Assembly (NCBI RefSeq): GCF_022698145.1
Contig: NZ_JALDAX010000009.1
Coordinates: 124,001 to 188,000 of the forward strand
Origin: Streptomyces spinosisporus
GTDB lineage: Bacteria > Actinomycetota > Actinomycetes > Streptomycetales > Streptomycetaceae
Length of the DNA stretch: 64,000 nucleotides
Direction: 5' to 3'
Shown here in pieces: positions 26,095-34,451 of the stretch. The notes under the pieces were generated by a model. That model worked only from the letters and a program-made list of their open reading frames with translations. It was not told where the DNA came from and ran no database searches. How positions within the stretch are numbered: the stretch's first letter is position 1; every line of letters starts with the position of its first letter. Made by a program: the position numbers and the translations under genes.

Positions 26095-27516
26095 TCAGCG
26101 GTGGGAGGCGTGGCGCGGATGTGTGCGGTGGGCCTGGCTGCGGCGGGGCTGGTCCGGACGTGAACGCGCCGGCCCGGGGGCGGTGCCGATCAGGCCCGCC
26201 CGGAACAGGCCGTAGGTGATGCGTCGTTGCGCGGCGGCTTCGAGCTCGGTGCGCAACGGGCCGTCGCGCAGCACCGCTTCGGGGCCGAGCAGGCCCTCCA
26301 CCACGGTCAGGGCACCGGCGATGTCGCCGTGGTCGAGGCGTTCGCGGACACCGGTGAGACAGTGCGGACGCCGGTGCGCCTCGTCGATCGCGCGCAGACA
26401 GGGCAGCGGCGTACCGGTCAGCGCGACCAGCAGCTCCTCCCGTCGGATCTCGTCCCGATCGTGGTCCAGCGGGGCGAGCACGCCGTCGACCAGGCCGATG
26501 CGGTGCCGGGCGCCACGGCACTCCACCAGGTGTGGGTGGTCGGGCAGTTGGGCAGAACCGGCCGGTCCGGGGGAGTGGTCCGGTACGAGCGCGGCGGCGA
26601 CCAGCGGATGCAGCCGGCCGGCCTCGATCGCACCGGTGCGCAGTAGTTCCACGTCGGGCGGAACCCAGGTCGCCGCATCGGGGAGCACCGGCAGCGAAGA
26701 GCCGTGCTCCCGCGGGGACTTGGCGCGGTCCGTGAGCCGTACGAGTCGTACGACGGGTGCCTGCCCCGCGGCCGAAACGTCCAGGACCAGCCGATGGCGA
26801 CCTCCGAGCCGTACGAGAACGGAACCGCCCGTCTCCTGCTTTCCCTCGGCGCGGAGCACGATCCTCGCCTCGGCGGCCCAGCGGTCCAGGGCGCAGTGAT
26901 CCCGGTGCGGCACTGTCTCCAGCAACTCCTGGTCCAGCGCGGGGTGTTCGGAGCCGACCGGCCGATCGACGCCTGACCGTGAGCGCAACTCGTCGGCCCG
27001 GCTCGCGTCCCACAGATGCCGGTGCAGGTCGAGACGGAAGCGGCGACTGGGATGAGGATGCGGATGGCGACGGGCGGCCGACTCGGAGTGGGTGCCGTCC
27101 CACAGGCCGAGGCTGATCCGCTGCCCGGCGTCCGCCCAGGCCGGCGGTGTCCGGACCACGAGGTGCAGCGGGGCCGGTCCGTCCCGCTCCGCGGCGTCGT
27201 AGCGGGCCAGGGAGATCGTCAGCCCCGGTCGCAGCAACCCGTCGGGAGCGATCCTCGGCATGTGCCAGCGCAGCAGGTCGGGCGCCAACTGCCGTAGGTC
27301 GGAACGGACTTGGTCCGCCAGATGCCGGCCGTGGCTGCGTGCCAGAGAACGCAGACTCAGGTCCACGTCCATGCCCGCAGCGGCGCACGCACCTGCCCAG
27401 TCACCGACGCGGCGGCGGGCGGTCGCGGTCTCGATCATGGAGGGCGGCACGGCGAACTGGCGCACGCGCGGCCAGAAGGAGTGGGAGGAATTCCCGTTCG
27501 CGGTGTGGGTGGCCAT
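26095..27516 (-). CDS. Unknown protein, first gene of MoxR/metallopeptidase operon
   Basis: 473 aa, not recognised. There is no signal peptide or membrane helix. It opens with VRQFAVPPSMIETATARRRVGDW and a helical ACAAAGMDVDLSLR region. A basic His/Arg segment lies mid-protein, then a beta-rich C-terminal half with EEILV/ALTGTPLP-like stretches and a basic His/Arg tail. ATG 27516 with AGGTGA at 7-nt spacing is preferred over GTG 27522. Gene order, same strand and a 108-nt gap to the ATPase suggest a three-gene functional unit in which this protein may be the ATPase substrate or adaptor. Confidence 0.7.
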   Translation of the reverse strand: MATHTANGNSSHSFWPRVRQFAVPPSMIETATARRRVGDWAGACAAAGMDVDLSLRSLARSHGRHLADQVRSDLRQLAPDLLRWHMPRIAPDGLLRPGLTISLARYDAAERDGPAPLHLVVRTPPAWADAGQRISLGLWDGTHSESAARRHPHPHPSRRFRLDLHRHLWDASRADELRSRSGVDRPVGSEHPALDQELLETVPHRDHCALDRWAAEARIVLRAEGKQETGGSVLVRLGGRHRLVLDVSAAGQAPVVRLVRLTDRAKSPREHGSSLPVLPDAATWVPPDVELLRTGAIEAGRLHPLVAAALVPDHSPGPAGSAQLPDHPHLVECRGARHRIGLVDGVLAPLDHDRDEIRREELLVALTGTPLPCLRAIDEAHRRPHCLTGVRERLDHGDIAGALTVVEGLLGPEAVLRDGPLRTELEAAAQRRITYGLFRAGLIGTAPGPARSRPDQPRRSQAHRTHPRHASHR

Positions 27517-27719
27517 CAGCACTCACCTGGCGCGGACGGGACCCCCAATCTGACAGCAGAGTGAGTAGTCATCGCCGCGAGACTAACCCCACCCGTGCTC
27601 GAACCGCCAGACATTTTCGATCAGGACGACGCCGACGCCGACGCCGATGTAGGTCGCGCACTCCGACGGGTGGTTGCCACCTTCGGCGATGATCGCGGAG
27701 GATCGTTGAGCCGGCCCGG

Positions 27720-27749
27720 TAGCGACAGGCAGCGACAGGTAGCGACAGG
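27720..27749. repeat. Three tandem 10-bp repeats (Y)AGCGACAGG ending in the RBS
   Basis: TAGCGACAGG, CAGCGACAGG and TAGCGACAGG follow one another without gaps. The third copy runs into AGGAG (27747-27751), the ribosome-binding site of the GTG-started gene at 27759. The 10-bp period would place each copy on the same DNA face. It may be a regulator-binding array or simple slippage. Confidence 0.85.
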
Positions 27750-27758
27750 AGCTCTTCC

Positions 27759-28964
27759 GTGACGTATGACATCACCGCCATCCGCTCCCAGTTCCCCGCG
27801 CTCGCAGCCGGAACGGCGCACTTCGACGGCCCGGGCGGTACCCAGACCCCGCAGCCCGTGATCCGCGCCATCGCCGACGCGATGTCCCGGCCACTGTCGA
27901 ACCGTGGACGGATCGCGCCGGGGGAGCGCAACGCCGACGCCATCGTCACCGGGGCCCGCCGGGCCATGGCGGATCTGCTGGGCGCGGACCCCACGGGGGT
28001 CGTGTTCGGCCGGAGCGCCACCCAGTTCACCTACGACTTCTCCCGCACCCTCGCCAAGACCTGGCGGCCCGGCGACGAGGTGATCGTCACCCGCCTCGAC
28101 CACGACGCCAACATCCGCCCCTGGGTGCAAGCCGCCGAACAGGTCGGTGCCATCGTGCGCTGGGCCGAATTCGACCCCACCACAGGGGAGTTGACCCCCG
28201 ACGACATTCGCGCCGTGCTGTCCGAGCGCACCCGGATCGTCGCCGTCACCGCCGCCTCCAACCTCATCGGCACCCGGCCCGCGGTCCCGGAGATCGCCCG
28301 CCTGGCGCACGGGGTGGGGGCGCTCTGCTACGTCGACGGAGTCCACTACGCCGCGCACTCCCTGGTCGACCTGGAGCAGCTCGGCGCGGACTTCTTCGTC
28401 TGCTCCGCCTACAAGTTCCTCGGCCCGCACCACGGAGTCCTCGCCGCCCGGCCGGAGTTGCTGCACACCCTGCGGCCGGACAAGCTCCTGCCCTCCACCG
28501 ACGAGGTCCCCGAGCGCTTCGAACTCGGCACGCTGCCCTACGAGTTCCTCGCGGGCACCACCGCTGCGGTCGACTTCCTCGCCGGGCTCGACCCGGACGC
28601 CACGGGAACGCGCCGGGAGCGCCTGAACGCGGCGTTCACGGCGCTCGAAGGACACGAGGACGTCCTGCGCAACCAGCTCGACAAGGGCCTGTCCGCCCTC
28701 GACGGCATCACGATCCACTCCCACGCGGCCGACCGCACCCCCACGCTCCTGCTGACGTTCGACCACCACTCCACGACGGACGCGTACGCCTTCCTCGCAC
28801 AACGCGGCGTCCACGCCCCCGCAGGATCGTTCTACGCCCTCGAAACCTCCCGCCACCTCGGCCTCGGCGACACCGGCGGCCTACGCATCGGCCTTGCGCC
28901 CTACAACAGCACAGAGGACGTCGACCGACTGCTGACCGGCCTGTCGGAGTTCCTCACACCCTGA
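27759..28964 (+). CDS. PLP-dependent cysteine-desulfurase-like / class V aminotransferase
   Basis: 401 aa, a complete fold-type I PLP enzyme. It starts with AHFDGPGGTQTP (the cysteine-desulfurase-like opening). The PLP Lys is Lys219 in SAYKFLGPHHGVL, with the upstream YVDGVHYAAH Asp/His pair for PLP N1 and ring stacking. It belongs to the TIGR01976-like group, whose substrate is uncertain; selenocysteine-lyase or desulfurase activity is possible, but no conserved catalytic Cys loop was identified. GTG 27759 has AGGAG at 7-nt spacing. Confidence 0.88.
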   Translation: MTYDITAIRSQFPALAAGTAHFDGPGGTQTPQPVIRAIADAMSRPLSNRGRIAPGERNADAIVTGARRAMADLLGADPTGVVFGRSATQFTYDFSRTLAKTWRPGDEVIVTRLDHDANIRPWVQAAEQVGAIVRWAEFDPTTGELTPDDIRAVLSERTRIVAVTAASNLIGTRPAVPEIARLAHGVGALCYVDGVHYAAHSLVDLEQLGADFFVCSAYKFLGPHHGVLAARPELLHTLRPDKLLPSTDEVPERFELGTLPYEFLAGTTAAVDFLAGLDPDATGTRRERLNAAFTALEGHEDVLRNQLDKGLSALDGITIHSHAADRTPTLLLTFDHHSTTDAYAFLAQRGVHAPAGSFYALETSRHLGLGDTGGLRIGLAPYNSTEDVDRLLTGLSEFLTP

Positions 28965-28984
28965 ACCGGACGGGGCTGCCGCCG

Positions 28985-29770
28985 GGGCTTGACTCACCTT
29001 CGGGCGCTTGGCATGTCGGCGCCGCACACGGCGGACGGCTCGGCCGGCCTGGGGCCGGTGTGCCGGGAGCGGAAGGCCAGTGTCGATCGGACTCGCCGCC
29101 GCCATCCTGGTGAGCCGGCGCGTGCTGCCGCGGCGGCTGCCCTCCGCTGGAGTGTGCTTCGCCTTCGGCACGTGACGTTCGAGATCGCACCCGGCGAGTG
29201 GCTCGGCTGAGGCGGTATCGGTGTGCCGGAGCCGGAGGCTCGTGGTGAGTGGTCTCGGGTCAGCGTGAGTGAGCCGTGGGCCGGGCTTAGGTCCAGATGC
29301 CGGGGGCTTGGCTTTGACCTGTGGTCGGTCCGTGGTGGGTTCGCCGCCCCCAATCTGGTGAGCTGGCGCGTGCTGCCATGGCTGCGGTTGGGGTGTGCTT
29401 CGGCTTCGGGCGCGCGACGTTCGAGATCGCCCCCGGCGAATCGCTGGCCGACGCGGTATCGGCGTGCCGGGAGCCGGAGGCTCGTGGTGTGTGGCCTCGG
29501 GTCAGCTTGAGCGAGCCGAGGGCGGGGCCCAGGCCCGGATGGTGGGCTCGGGTGTGGCCCGTGGCCTGTGGTCGGTGCGTGGCGGGTTTGCCGGCGGCAT
29601 CTCAGTGAGCCGGTGCGTGCTGCCGCCGCGGCTCCTGCAGAGCGGCTTTGCCCTCGGGTACCTGGCATTTCGGGGGCGTACCCGCCAGGGCGCTCGGCTG
29701 ACGCGCGACCGGTGTGGCTGCCGGCAGCCCGCGGTGAGTGGTCTCGGGTCAGTTCGAGCGGGCCGTAGGC
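28985..29770. repeat. Degenerate tandem repeat of a ~247-bp unit filling an 800-bp gap
   Basis: Three units begin at GTGAGCYGG: 29110, 29358 and 29605, spaced 248 and 247 bp. Shared blocks recur in the same order: GTGCTGCC near the start, ACGTTCGAGATCGC (29175, 29417), GTGCCGG..GAGCCGGAGGC (29223, 29464) and GGYCTCGGGTCAG (29251, 29493, 29740). A shorter, more diverged copy precedes them (GTGCCGGGAGCGG at 29061). Reading frames across the repeats are broken by small indels, so I call no gene here. Between the enzyme stop (28964) and SDR stop (29773) nothing else is recognised. Confidence 0.85.
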
Positions 29771-29772
29771 GT

Positions 29773-30570
29773 TCAGGCCCTGGCCCCTCCGTCGACGTTC
29801 AGGACCGTGCCGTTGACGTAGGAGGCCCGGTCGCTGAGGAGCCAGGCGGCTGCCTCGGCGATCTCTGCCGGGTCGGCGGCGCGGCCCAGTGGGGTCTGGG
29901 CGGTGAGCTGGTCGACGATGCCGGGGGAGTCCGCCTCCCAGGCGTCGATCATCTCGGTGAGCGTGGTGCCGGGCGCGATCGCGTTCACGCGGATGCCCTC
30001 GGGGCCGTAGGTCGCCGCGGCCGACGCGGTGAGGCTGTTGACCGCACGCTTCGCTGCCCCGTACACCGGCAGCCAGGGGTTGGCCATCAGACTGCCGACG
30101 CTGGAGGTGTTGACGATCGCCCCGCGCCCCGCGGTCGCCCGGATCGCGGCGACCTCGGCGTTCATGGCCTGCCACGGGCCCTTGAGATTGACGGCGAGGA
30201 CATGGTCGAAGTCGGCCTCGGGCAGCTGGTCCATCGGGCCAGGCCGCTGGGCCGTGGCGCCGTTGTTGAAGGCCACGTCGAGCCGGCCGTACAGCTCCAC
30301 GGCCCGGTCGACGGCGGCGCGCACGCTCGCCGGGTCGGCCAGGTCGCAGCGGACGTGGTCGGCCGTGCCGCCGGCCGCCCGGATCTCCTCCACCACCGCC
30401 TTGAGCTGGGGTTCCGTACGCGCCGCGAGCAGCACCCGGGCACCCTCGCGGGCGAACAGCCGTGCCGCGGCGGCGCCGATGCCGCGGCCGGCACCGGTGA
30501 TGAAGGCGACCTTGTCGGCGAGAAGGCCGGAGGTTGTGGCGGAGGGGGTCGTTGCAGTGGTCGTATCCAT
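29773..30570 (-). CDS. Short-chain dehydrogenase/reductase (SDR)
   Basis: 265 aa, a classical SDR. The cofactor motif is TGAGRGIG (about residues 26-33), then the NNGA motif, the catalytic Ser in NTSSVGS, and Tyr170-x3-Lys174 in YGAAK. An end motif NVDGGARA is present. Arg after the Gly motif and RTE suggest NADP preference, an inference. It is divergent from an XRE/MmyB regulator that probably represses it through the inverted repeat at 30598-30630. Confidence 0.92.
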   Translation of the reverse strand: MDTTTATTPSATTSGLLADKVAFITGAGRGIGAAAARLFAREGARVLLAARTEPQLKAVVEEIRAAGGTADHVRCDLADPASVRAAVDRAVELYGRLDVAFNNGATAQRPGPMDQLPEADFDHVLAVNLKGPWQAMNAEVAAIRATAGRGAIVNTSSVGSLMANPWLPVYGAAKRAVNSLTASAAATYGPEGIRVNAIAPGTTLTEMIDAWEADSPGIVDQLTAQTPLGRAADPAEIAEAAAWLLSDRASYVNGTVLNVDGGARA

Positions 30571-30597
30571 GCCGACGAGCCTGCGCCCGGCCGCGCG

Positions 30598-30630
30598 GCC
30601 CAGCCAGGCACCGGCAGTACCTGGCTGGGC
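30598..30630. promoter_or_regulatory. Perfect 11-bp inverted repeat operator between SDR and XRE regulator
   Basis: GCCCAGCCAGG (30598-30608) and CCTGGCTGGGC (30620-30630) are exact reverse complements with an 11-nt spacer. They lie 27 nt from both the SDR start (30570) and the regulator start (30658), so one bound dimer could control both. XRE/MmyB regulators in actinobacteria usually sit next to an SDR they control. Confidence 0.8.
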
Positions 30631-30657
30631 CCCTCACCGTGCGCGCACACTGGAGCG

Positions 30658-31509
30658 GTGGACCGACGTGAACTGGCCGACTTCCTGCGCAGCCGCCGCG
30701 AGCGCATCACCCCCGCCGACGTGGGGCTGCCCGCAGGGCCGCGCCGTCGCACCCCGGGGCTGCGCCGCGAGGAGGTGGCGCAGCTGGCGTACATCTCCAC
30801 CGAGTACTACACGCGTCTGGAACAGGCCCGCGGCCCGCACCCCTCCCGCGAGGTGCTGGCCCAACTCGTGCGCGCCCTGCGCCTGTCGGACGCCGAACGC
30901 GACCACCTGCACCATCTCGCGGGCGTCCCGCCGGGCCCCGCGCCCGGCCCTTCGCGTGAAGTGCGGCAGAGCGTCGTCGATCTGCTGCACCGGCTGCCGG
31001 ACGCCGCGGCGATCGTCATCTCGGCGACGTACGAGGTCATCGCCTGGAACCACCTGGCCACCGCCCTCATGGAGGACTTCTCCGCGCTCGACCGCCGGGA
31101 CCGGAATCTCGTACGGCGCGCCTTCCTCGGCCCCCACCAGCCGGGCCGGCGGCTCTACGGCGTCTCGGACGCAGACGAGTTCGTGCAGTCCTCGGCGCAG
31201 CATCTGCGCGCCGTCGCGGCCCGCTACCCCGGCGACCCCGAGGTGAGCGCGCTGGTCGGTGAACTGCTCGCCGGCAGCGAGGAGTTCGCCCGGCTGTGGG
31301 CCGCCCACGAGGTGGCCGCCGCGCCCACCCTCTGCAAGACCTTCGAGCACCCCCTCGTCGGCCCGGTCACCGTCAACTGCGACGTCCTCGACATCGCCGA
31401 CCGAGACCAGCGCGTGGTCATCTACACGGCCGCACCCGGCTCACCGTCCGAGGAGGCACTACGGCTGCTGTCGGTGGTCGGCACCCAGCGCATGGACGTG
31501 CCGGGCTGA
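30658..31509 (+). CDS. XRE-family regulator with MmyB-like ligand-binding domain
   Basis: 283 aa. The N-terminal HTH (about residues 5-75; RTPGLRREEVAQLAYISTEYYTRLEQ) is followed by an MmyB-like PAS-type domain (105-283; AAIVISATYEVIAWNHLATALM). The characteristic LRREEVA and WN motifs make the family clear. Such regulators sense small hydrophobic ligands, possibly fatty acids, and control a divergent oxidoreductase. GTG start at 30658. Confidence 0.92.
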   Translation: MDRRELADFLRSRRERITPADVGLPAGPRRRTPGLRREEVAQLAYISTEYYTRLEQARGPHPSREVLAQLVRALRLSDAERDHLHHLAGVPPGPAPGPSREVRQSVVDLLHRLPDAAAIVISATYEVIAWNHLATALMEDFSALDRRDRNLVRRAFLGPHQPGRRLYGVSDADEFVQSSAQHLRAVAARYPGDPEVSALVGELLAGSEEFARLWAAHEVAAAPTLCKTFEHPLVGPVTVNCDVLDIADRDQRVVIYTAAPGSPSEEALRLLSVVGTQRMDVPG

Positions 31510-31562
31510 CGCGAGACGTCACGGCATGCACTCGGCCACGTCCGGCCTGCGGACCGTTGCCG

Positions 31563-32462
31563 TCAGGCGCGCGCTGCCTCGTAGTGCGCCGCCGCGACCA
31601 CCAGGTCCTCCCAGGCCATGCCCACGCTCTTGAACAACCGCGGCCGCCCCGGCGGCAGTTGGACCCTTCCCCGCACGAGGTCGGCGAGACCCACCAGCGC
31701 GCCGGGATCGAGCGCACCCTCCTGCACGGCCAGGACGACGTCGCCGGCCTCCTGCAGCGCGGCCGACGCCGCCTCCACGACCACCGTGGAACGACCGACA
31801 GTGCTCCCGTCGACCTCACGGGCGTCCGGCTCGTGCGAGCCGACGGCCACGACGGTCGCGGTCGCGGGCAGCAGCGAGCCGTCGAACAGCGGGGTCCGTG
31901 CCGTCGTGCAGCACGCCACGATGTCGGCACGCGCCACGTCCGCCGCCTCGCCGACCCGCGCCCCGACCCCGTCCGCGAAGGCCCGCGTGCGCTCCACGTC
32001 CCGGCCGACGACCACGACGTCCTCGACCGGCCGCACACTCCGCAGCGCCTCGATGTGCGACCGTGCCTGCGGCCCCGCCCCGAACACCACGACCCTGCTC
32101 GCGTCCGGTGCGGCGAGCGCGTCGGCGGCCACGGCCGACACCGCCGCGGTGCGGACGGAGGTGAGCGCGATCCCGTCCAGCAGGGCCAGCGGGGTGAGCG
32201 TCCCGCCGTCCAGCAGAAGGTAGGCGCCCTGGATGCGGGGCAGCCCCCGGGCGGCGTTGCCCGGCGCCACGGTGACCAGCTTGACCCCGGCGTACGAGCC
32301 CCACTGGGCGGGCATGAGCAACAGCTGTCCCTGCTCGACCGGCACGACCGAGCGCGGCGGACCGGCCTCCGGGTCGAGCCCGTCGAGCAGACTCGTCCGC
32401 AACGCGCTGATCGCCGCCGCCGTCGACGGCGCACCCTCCACCATGGTGATCACAGCCGGCAC
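31563..32462 (-). CDS. Ornithine cyclodeaminase / mu-crystallin family protein
   Basis: 299 aa. The N-terminal domain contributes the KLVTVAPGNAARGLPRIQG dimer/active-site region. The Rossmann domain carries VVVFGAGPQARSHIEAL at about residues 124-140. The family includes ornithine cyclodeaminase, ketimine reductases and alanine dehydrogenase relatives; substrate cannot be set by eye. GTG 32462 is nearly adjacent to AGAGG, while GTG 32453 has better spacing, so the protein may be three residues shorter. Its promoter faces the DAO-type gene at 32553, a pair often linked in amino-acid/imine metabolism. Confidence 0.85.
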   Translation of the reverse strand: MPAVITMVEGAPSTAAAISALRTSLLDGLDPEAGPPRSVVPVEQGQLLLMPAQWGSYAGVKLVTVAPGNAARGLPRIQGAYLLLDGGTLTPLALLDGIALTSVRTAAVSAVAADALAAPDASRVVVFGAGPQARSHIEALRSVRPVEDVVVVGRDVERTRAFADGVGARVGEAADVARADIVACCTTARTPLFDGSLLPATATVVAVGSHEPDAREVDGSTVGRSTVVVEAASAALQEAGDVVLAVQEGALDPGALVGLADLVRGRVQLPPGRPRLFKSVGMAWEDLVVAAAHYEAARA

Positions 32463-32552
32463 CCTCTGTTCATGGACGTCAAAGGCTGACGTGAGCCACG
32501 ATGACAGGCAGACGACCGATCAGCGTCTCGCCCCCCTCGGAAGGGACGGCCC

Positions 32553-33728
32553 GTGTCCTCCTCATCCACCTTCCGCTCCGTTCCGGCCACCGCTGAAGTC
32601 GTGATCATCGGAGGTGGCGTGATGGGCGCCAGTGCCGCGTTCCACCTCGCCGAGGCCGGGGTGAGCGACATCGTCGTGGTGGAGCGCGGCGAGCTGGCCT
32701 GCGGCAGCTCGGGCAAGCCGATCGGCGGGGTCCGCGCCCAGTTCTCCGACCCGCTCAACATCGAGCTGGGCAGCCGAAGCCTGCGCGCCTACGAGGACTT
32801 CCCGCGCCGCCCCGGCGCGGACATCCGCCTGGACACCGTCGGCTATCTCTTCCTGCTCACCACCGAGCGGCAGGCCGCCGACTTCGAGGCCGCCGTGAGA
32901 ACCCAGAACGCGCTGGGCGTCCCCACCCGCATGATCACCCCGGACGAGGCCCGCCGCCTGTGCCCGTACGTCAGCACCGACGGGCTCGTGGCCGCCGCGC
33001 ACTCCCCGAGCGACGGACATGCCCGCCCCGTCCTGGTCGTGCGGGGATACGCCGACGCCGCCGCCCGGGCCGGTGTCACCTTCGCCACGCACACGACCGT
33101 CACCGGTTTCGACACCGCGGGCGACCGCGTCACCGCCGTCCACACCGACCGCGGCCGCATCGACTGCGCCACCGTCATCTGCACGGCAGGCGCCTGGTCG
33201 GCGCAGATCGGCGACATGGCAGGCCTCCACCTGCCGGTGCGGCCGGTGCGCCGCCAACTCGCCTTCACCGAAAGGCTCGTGCCGCCGGCGCCGCGCATCC
33301 CCTTCACCATCGACTTCGCCTCGTCGGCCTACTTCCACAACAGCGACGACGGCCTGCTGTTCGGCCTCGCCGACCCCCGCGAGCCCGACGGCTTCGACAC
33401 CACCTGGACCCCTGAGTGGCTGGAGCTGTTCCGCGATGCCGTACGTCAACGGGCCCCGGAACTGTCCGAGATGAGAACCGTCGGCGGCTGGGCCGGCCTC
33501 TACGAGGTCACCCCCGACCACAACGCCCTGATCGGACGCTCCGGCGCACTCGGCAACTTCCTCTACGCCACCGGCTTCTCCGGCCACGGCTTCCTCCAGG
33601 GCCCCGCGGTCGGCGAGATCCTCCGTGACCTCCACCTGGAGCGCGCGCCCTTCACCGACATCTCCCCCTTCAGCGCCGACCGCTTCCGCACGGGCGCCGA
33701 GACCCGCCCCGAAGCCCACGTGGTGTGA
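32553..33728 (+). CDS. DAO-type FAD-dependent oxidoreductase (sarcosine oxidase beta-like)
   Basis: 391 aa. The FAD-binding motif VVIIGGGVMGASAAFHLAEAG starts at about residue 16. A GGVRAQFSDPLN segment and the C-terminal GWAGLYEVTPDHNALIG and GFSGHGFLQGPAVGE motifs place it with sarcosine oxidase/glycine oxidase-like DAO enzymes, which oxidise secondary or primary amino acids to imines. Together with the divergent ketimine-reductase-like gene it could form an imine-handling pair (inference). Confidence 0.88.
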   Translation: MSSSSTFRSVPATAEVVIIGGGVMGASAAFHLAEAGVSDIVVVERGELACGSSGKPIGGVRAQFSDPLNIELGSRSLRAYEDFPRRPGADIRLDTVGYLFLLTTERQAADFEAAVRTQNALGVPTRMITPDEARRLCPYVSTDGLVAAAHSPSDGHARPVLVVRGYADAAARAGVTFATHTTVTGFDTAGDRVTAVHTDRGRIDCATVICTAGAWSAQIGDMAGLHLPVRPVRRQLAFTERLVPPAPRIPFTIDFASSAYFHNSDDGLLFGLADPREPDGFDTTWTPEWLELFRDAVRQRAPELSEMRTVGGWAGLYEVTPDHNALIGRSGALGNFLYATGFSGHGFLQGPAVGEILRDLHLERAPFTDISPFSADRFRTGAETRPEAHVV

Positions 33729-33766
33729 CCTCGGCCGATCCGAGGAAGGTTGGGGCACCCGGAGGC

Positions 33767-34393
33767 TCACCCCCGCCCGGCGACAGCCGAGAGATACCCG
33801 CGCAGCATGACCTTCGCCTCCTCCAGGAGCCCTGCGTCGCCCTCCGGGTCGCGGCGGAAGGCCTCCTGGGCGAGGGCGTCGGCGGCGAGGACGGCGGCGT
33901 GGCAGGAGCGGGTGAGGTGGTCGTCGTCCTGGGCGAGGCCGAGGGAGAGGAGGATGCGGCGGATCCCGTCGGCCATCCGGTGCTTGTGTTCACGGTCCGC
34001 GGTCCGGGTCCGTTCGGTCAGTCCGCTGCCGAACCACAGGGCACGGAAGCCGTGTTCGGCGCGGTAGATCGCGGCGAACTCGTCGACGAGCGTGCCGACG
34101 GGGTCCGCCCAGTGCCGTGCGGTGGCCACCTCGACGAATCCGTCCATGGCGGCTTCGAGTTTGGCGAAGTAGCCTGCCGCGAGGGCGTCGATGATCGCCT
34201 CGCGGTCGGGCAGGTACTGGTAGAGCGAGCCCACCGACACCTTCGCCCGTGCGGCGACGCGGGTCGTGGTCAGCGCCTCGGCGCCCTCCTCGATCAGCAC
34301 GCGCTCGGCGGCCCGCAGCACCCGGGCCAACCGGGCCTTGCTACGGGCCTGTTGGGGGGTGCGGCGCAGATGCGCTGCGGACGGCTCGCCCAC
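33767..34393 (-). CDS. TetR/AcrR-family regulator
   Basis: 208 aa. The N-terminal TetR HTH spans residues about 18-65 (LIEEGAEALTTTRVAARAKVSVGSLYQYLPDREAII), followed by an all-helical ligand domain. It is divergent from the aldolase/kinase operon with 58 nt between starts, where inverted repeats occur. Control of that operon is likely. Confidence 0.9.
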   Translation of the reverse strand: MGEPSAAHLRRTPQQARSKARLARVLRAAERVLIEEGAEALTTTRVAARAKVSVGSLYQYLPDREAIIDALAAGYFAKLEAAMDGFVEVATARHWADPVGTLVDEFAAIYRAEHGFRALWFGSGLTERTRTADREHKHRMADGIRRILLSLGLAQDDDHLTRSCHAAVLAADALAQEAFRRDPEGDAGLLEEAKVMLRGYLSAVAGRG

Positions 34394-34430
34394 GAAACAA
34401 CCTCCGAATGTGAACGTGACATTGTTTCAC
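34394..34430. promoter_or_regulatory. TetR-type operator region between 33767-34393 and the aldolase operon
   Basis: GAAACAA (34394-34400) and TTGTTTC (34422-34428) are inverted, and GTGAA (34410-34414) with TTCAC (34426-34430) form a second, overlapping inverted repeat. The region spans the TetR start and runs to 21 nt before the aldolase ATG, which suits repression of both genes. Confidence 0.55.
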
Positions 34431-34451
34431 CTTTAGGTTAGGTTCCCGGAC

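Noticed and set aside
27595..27762. 55-codon GTG open frame with acidic N-terminus (PPDIFDQDDADADADVG) overlapping the PLP enzyme start by GTGA
   Set aside because: No Shine-Dalgarno sequence, weak codon bias and a C-terminal half made from the 10-bp repeat. A leader peptide is possible but not supported.
29223..29608. Two overlapping plus-strand frames inside the tandem repeat (for example TFEIAPGESLADAV)
   Set aside because: Not preserved between repeat units because of indels; no start sites. Treated as repeat, not genes.
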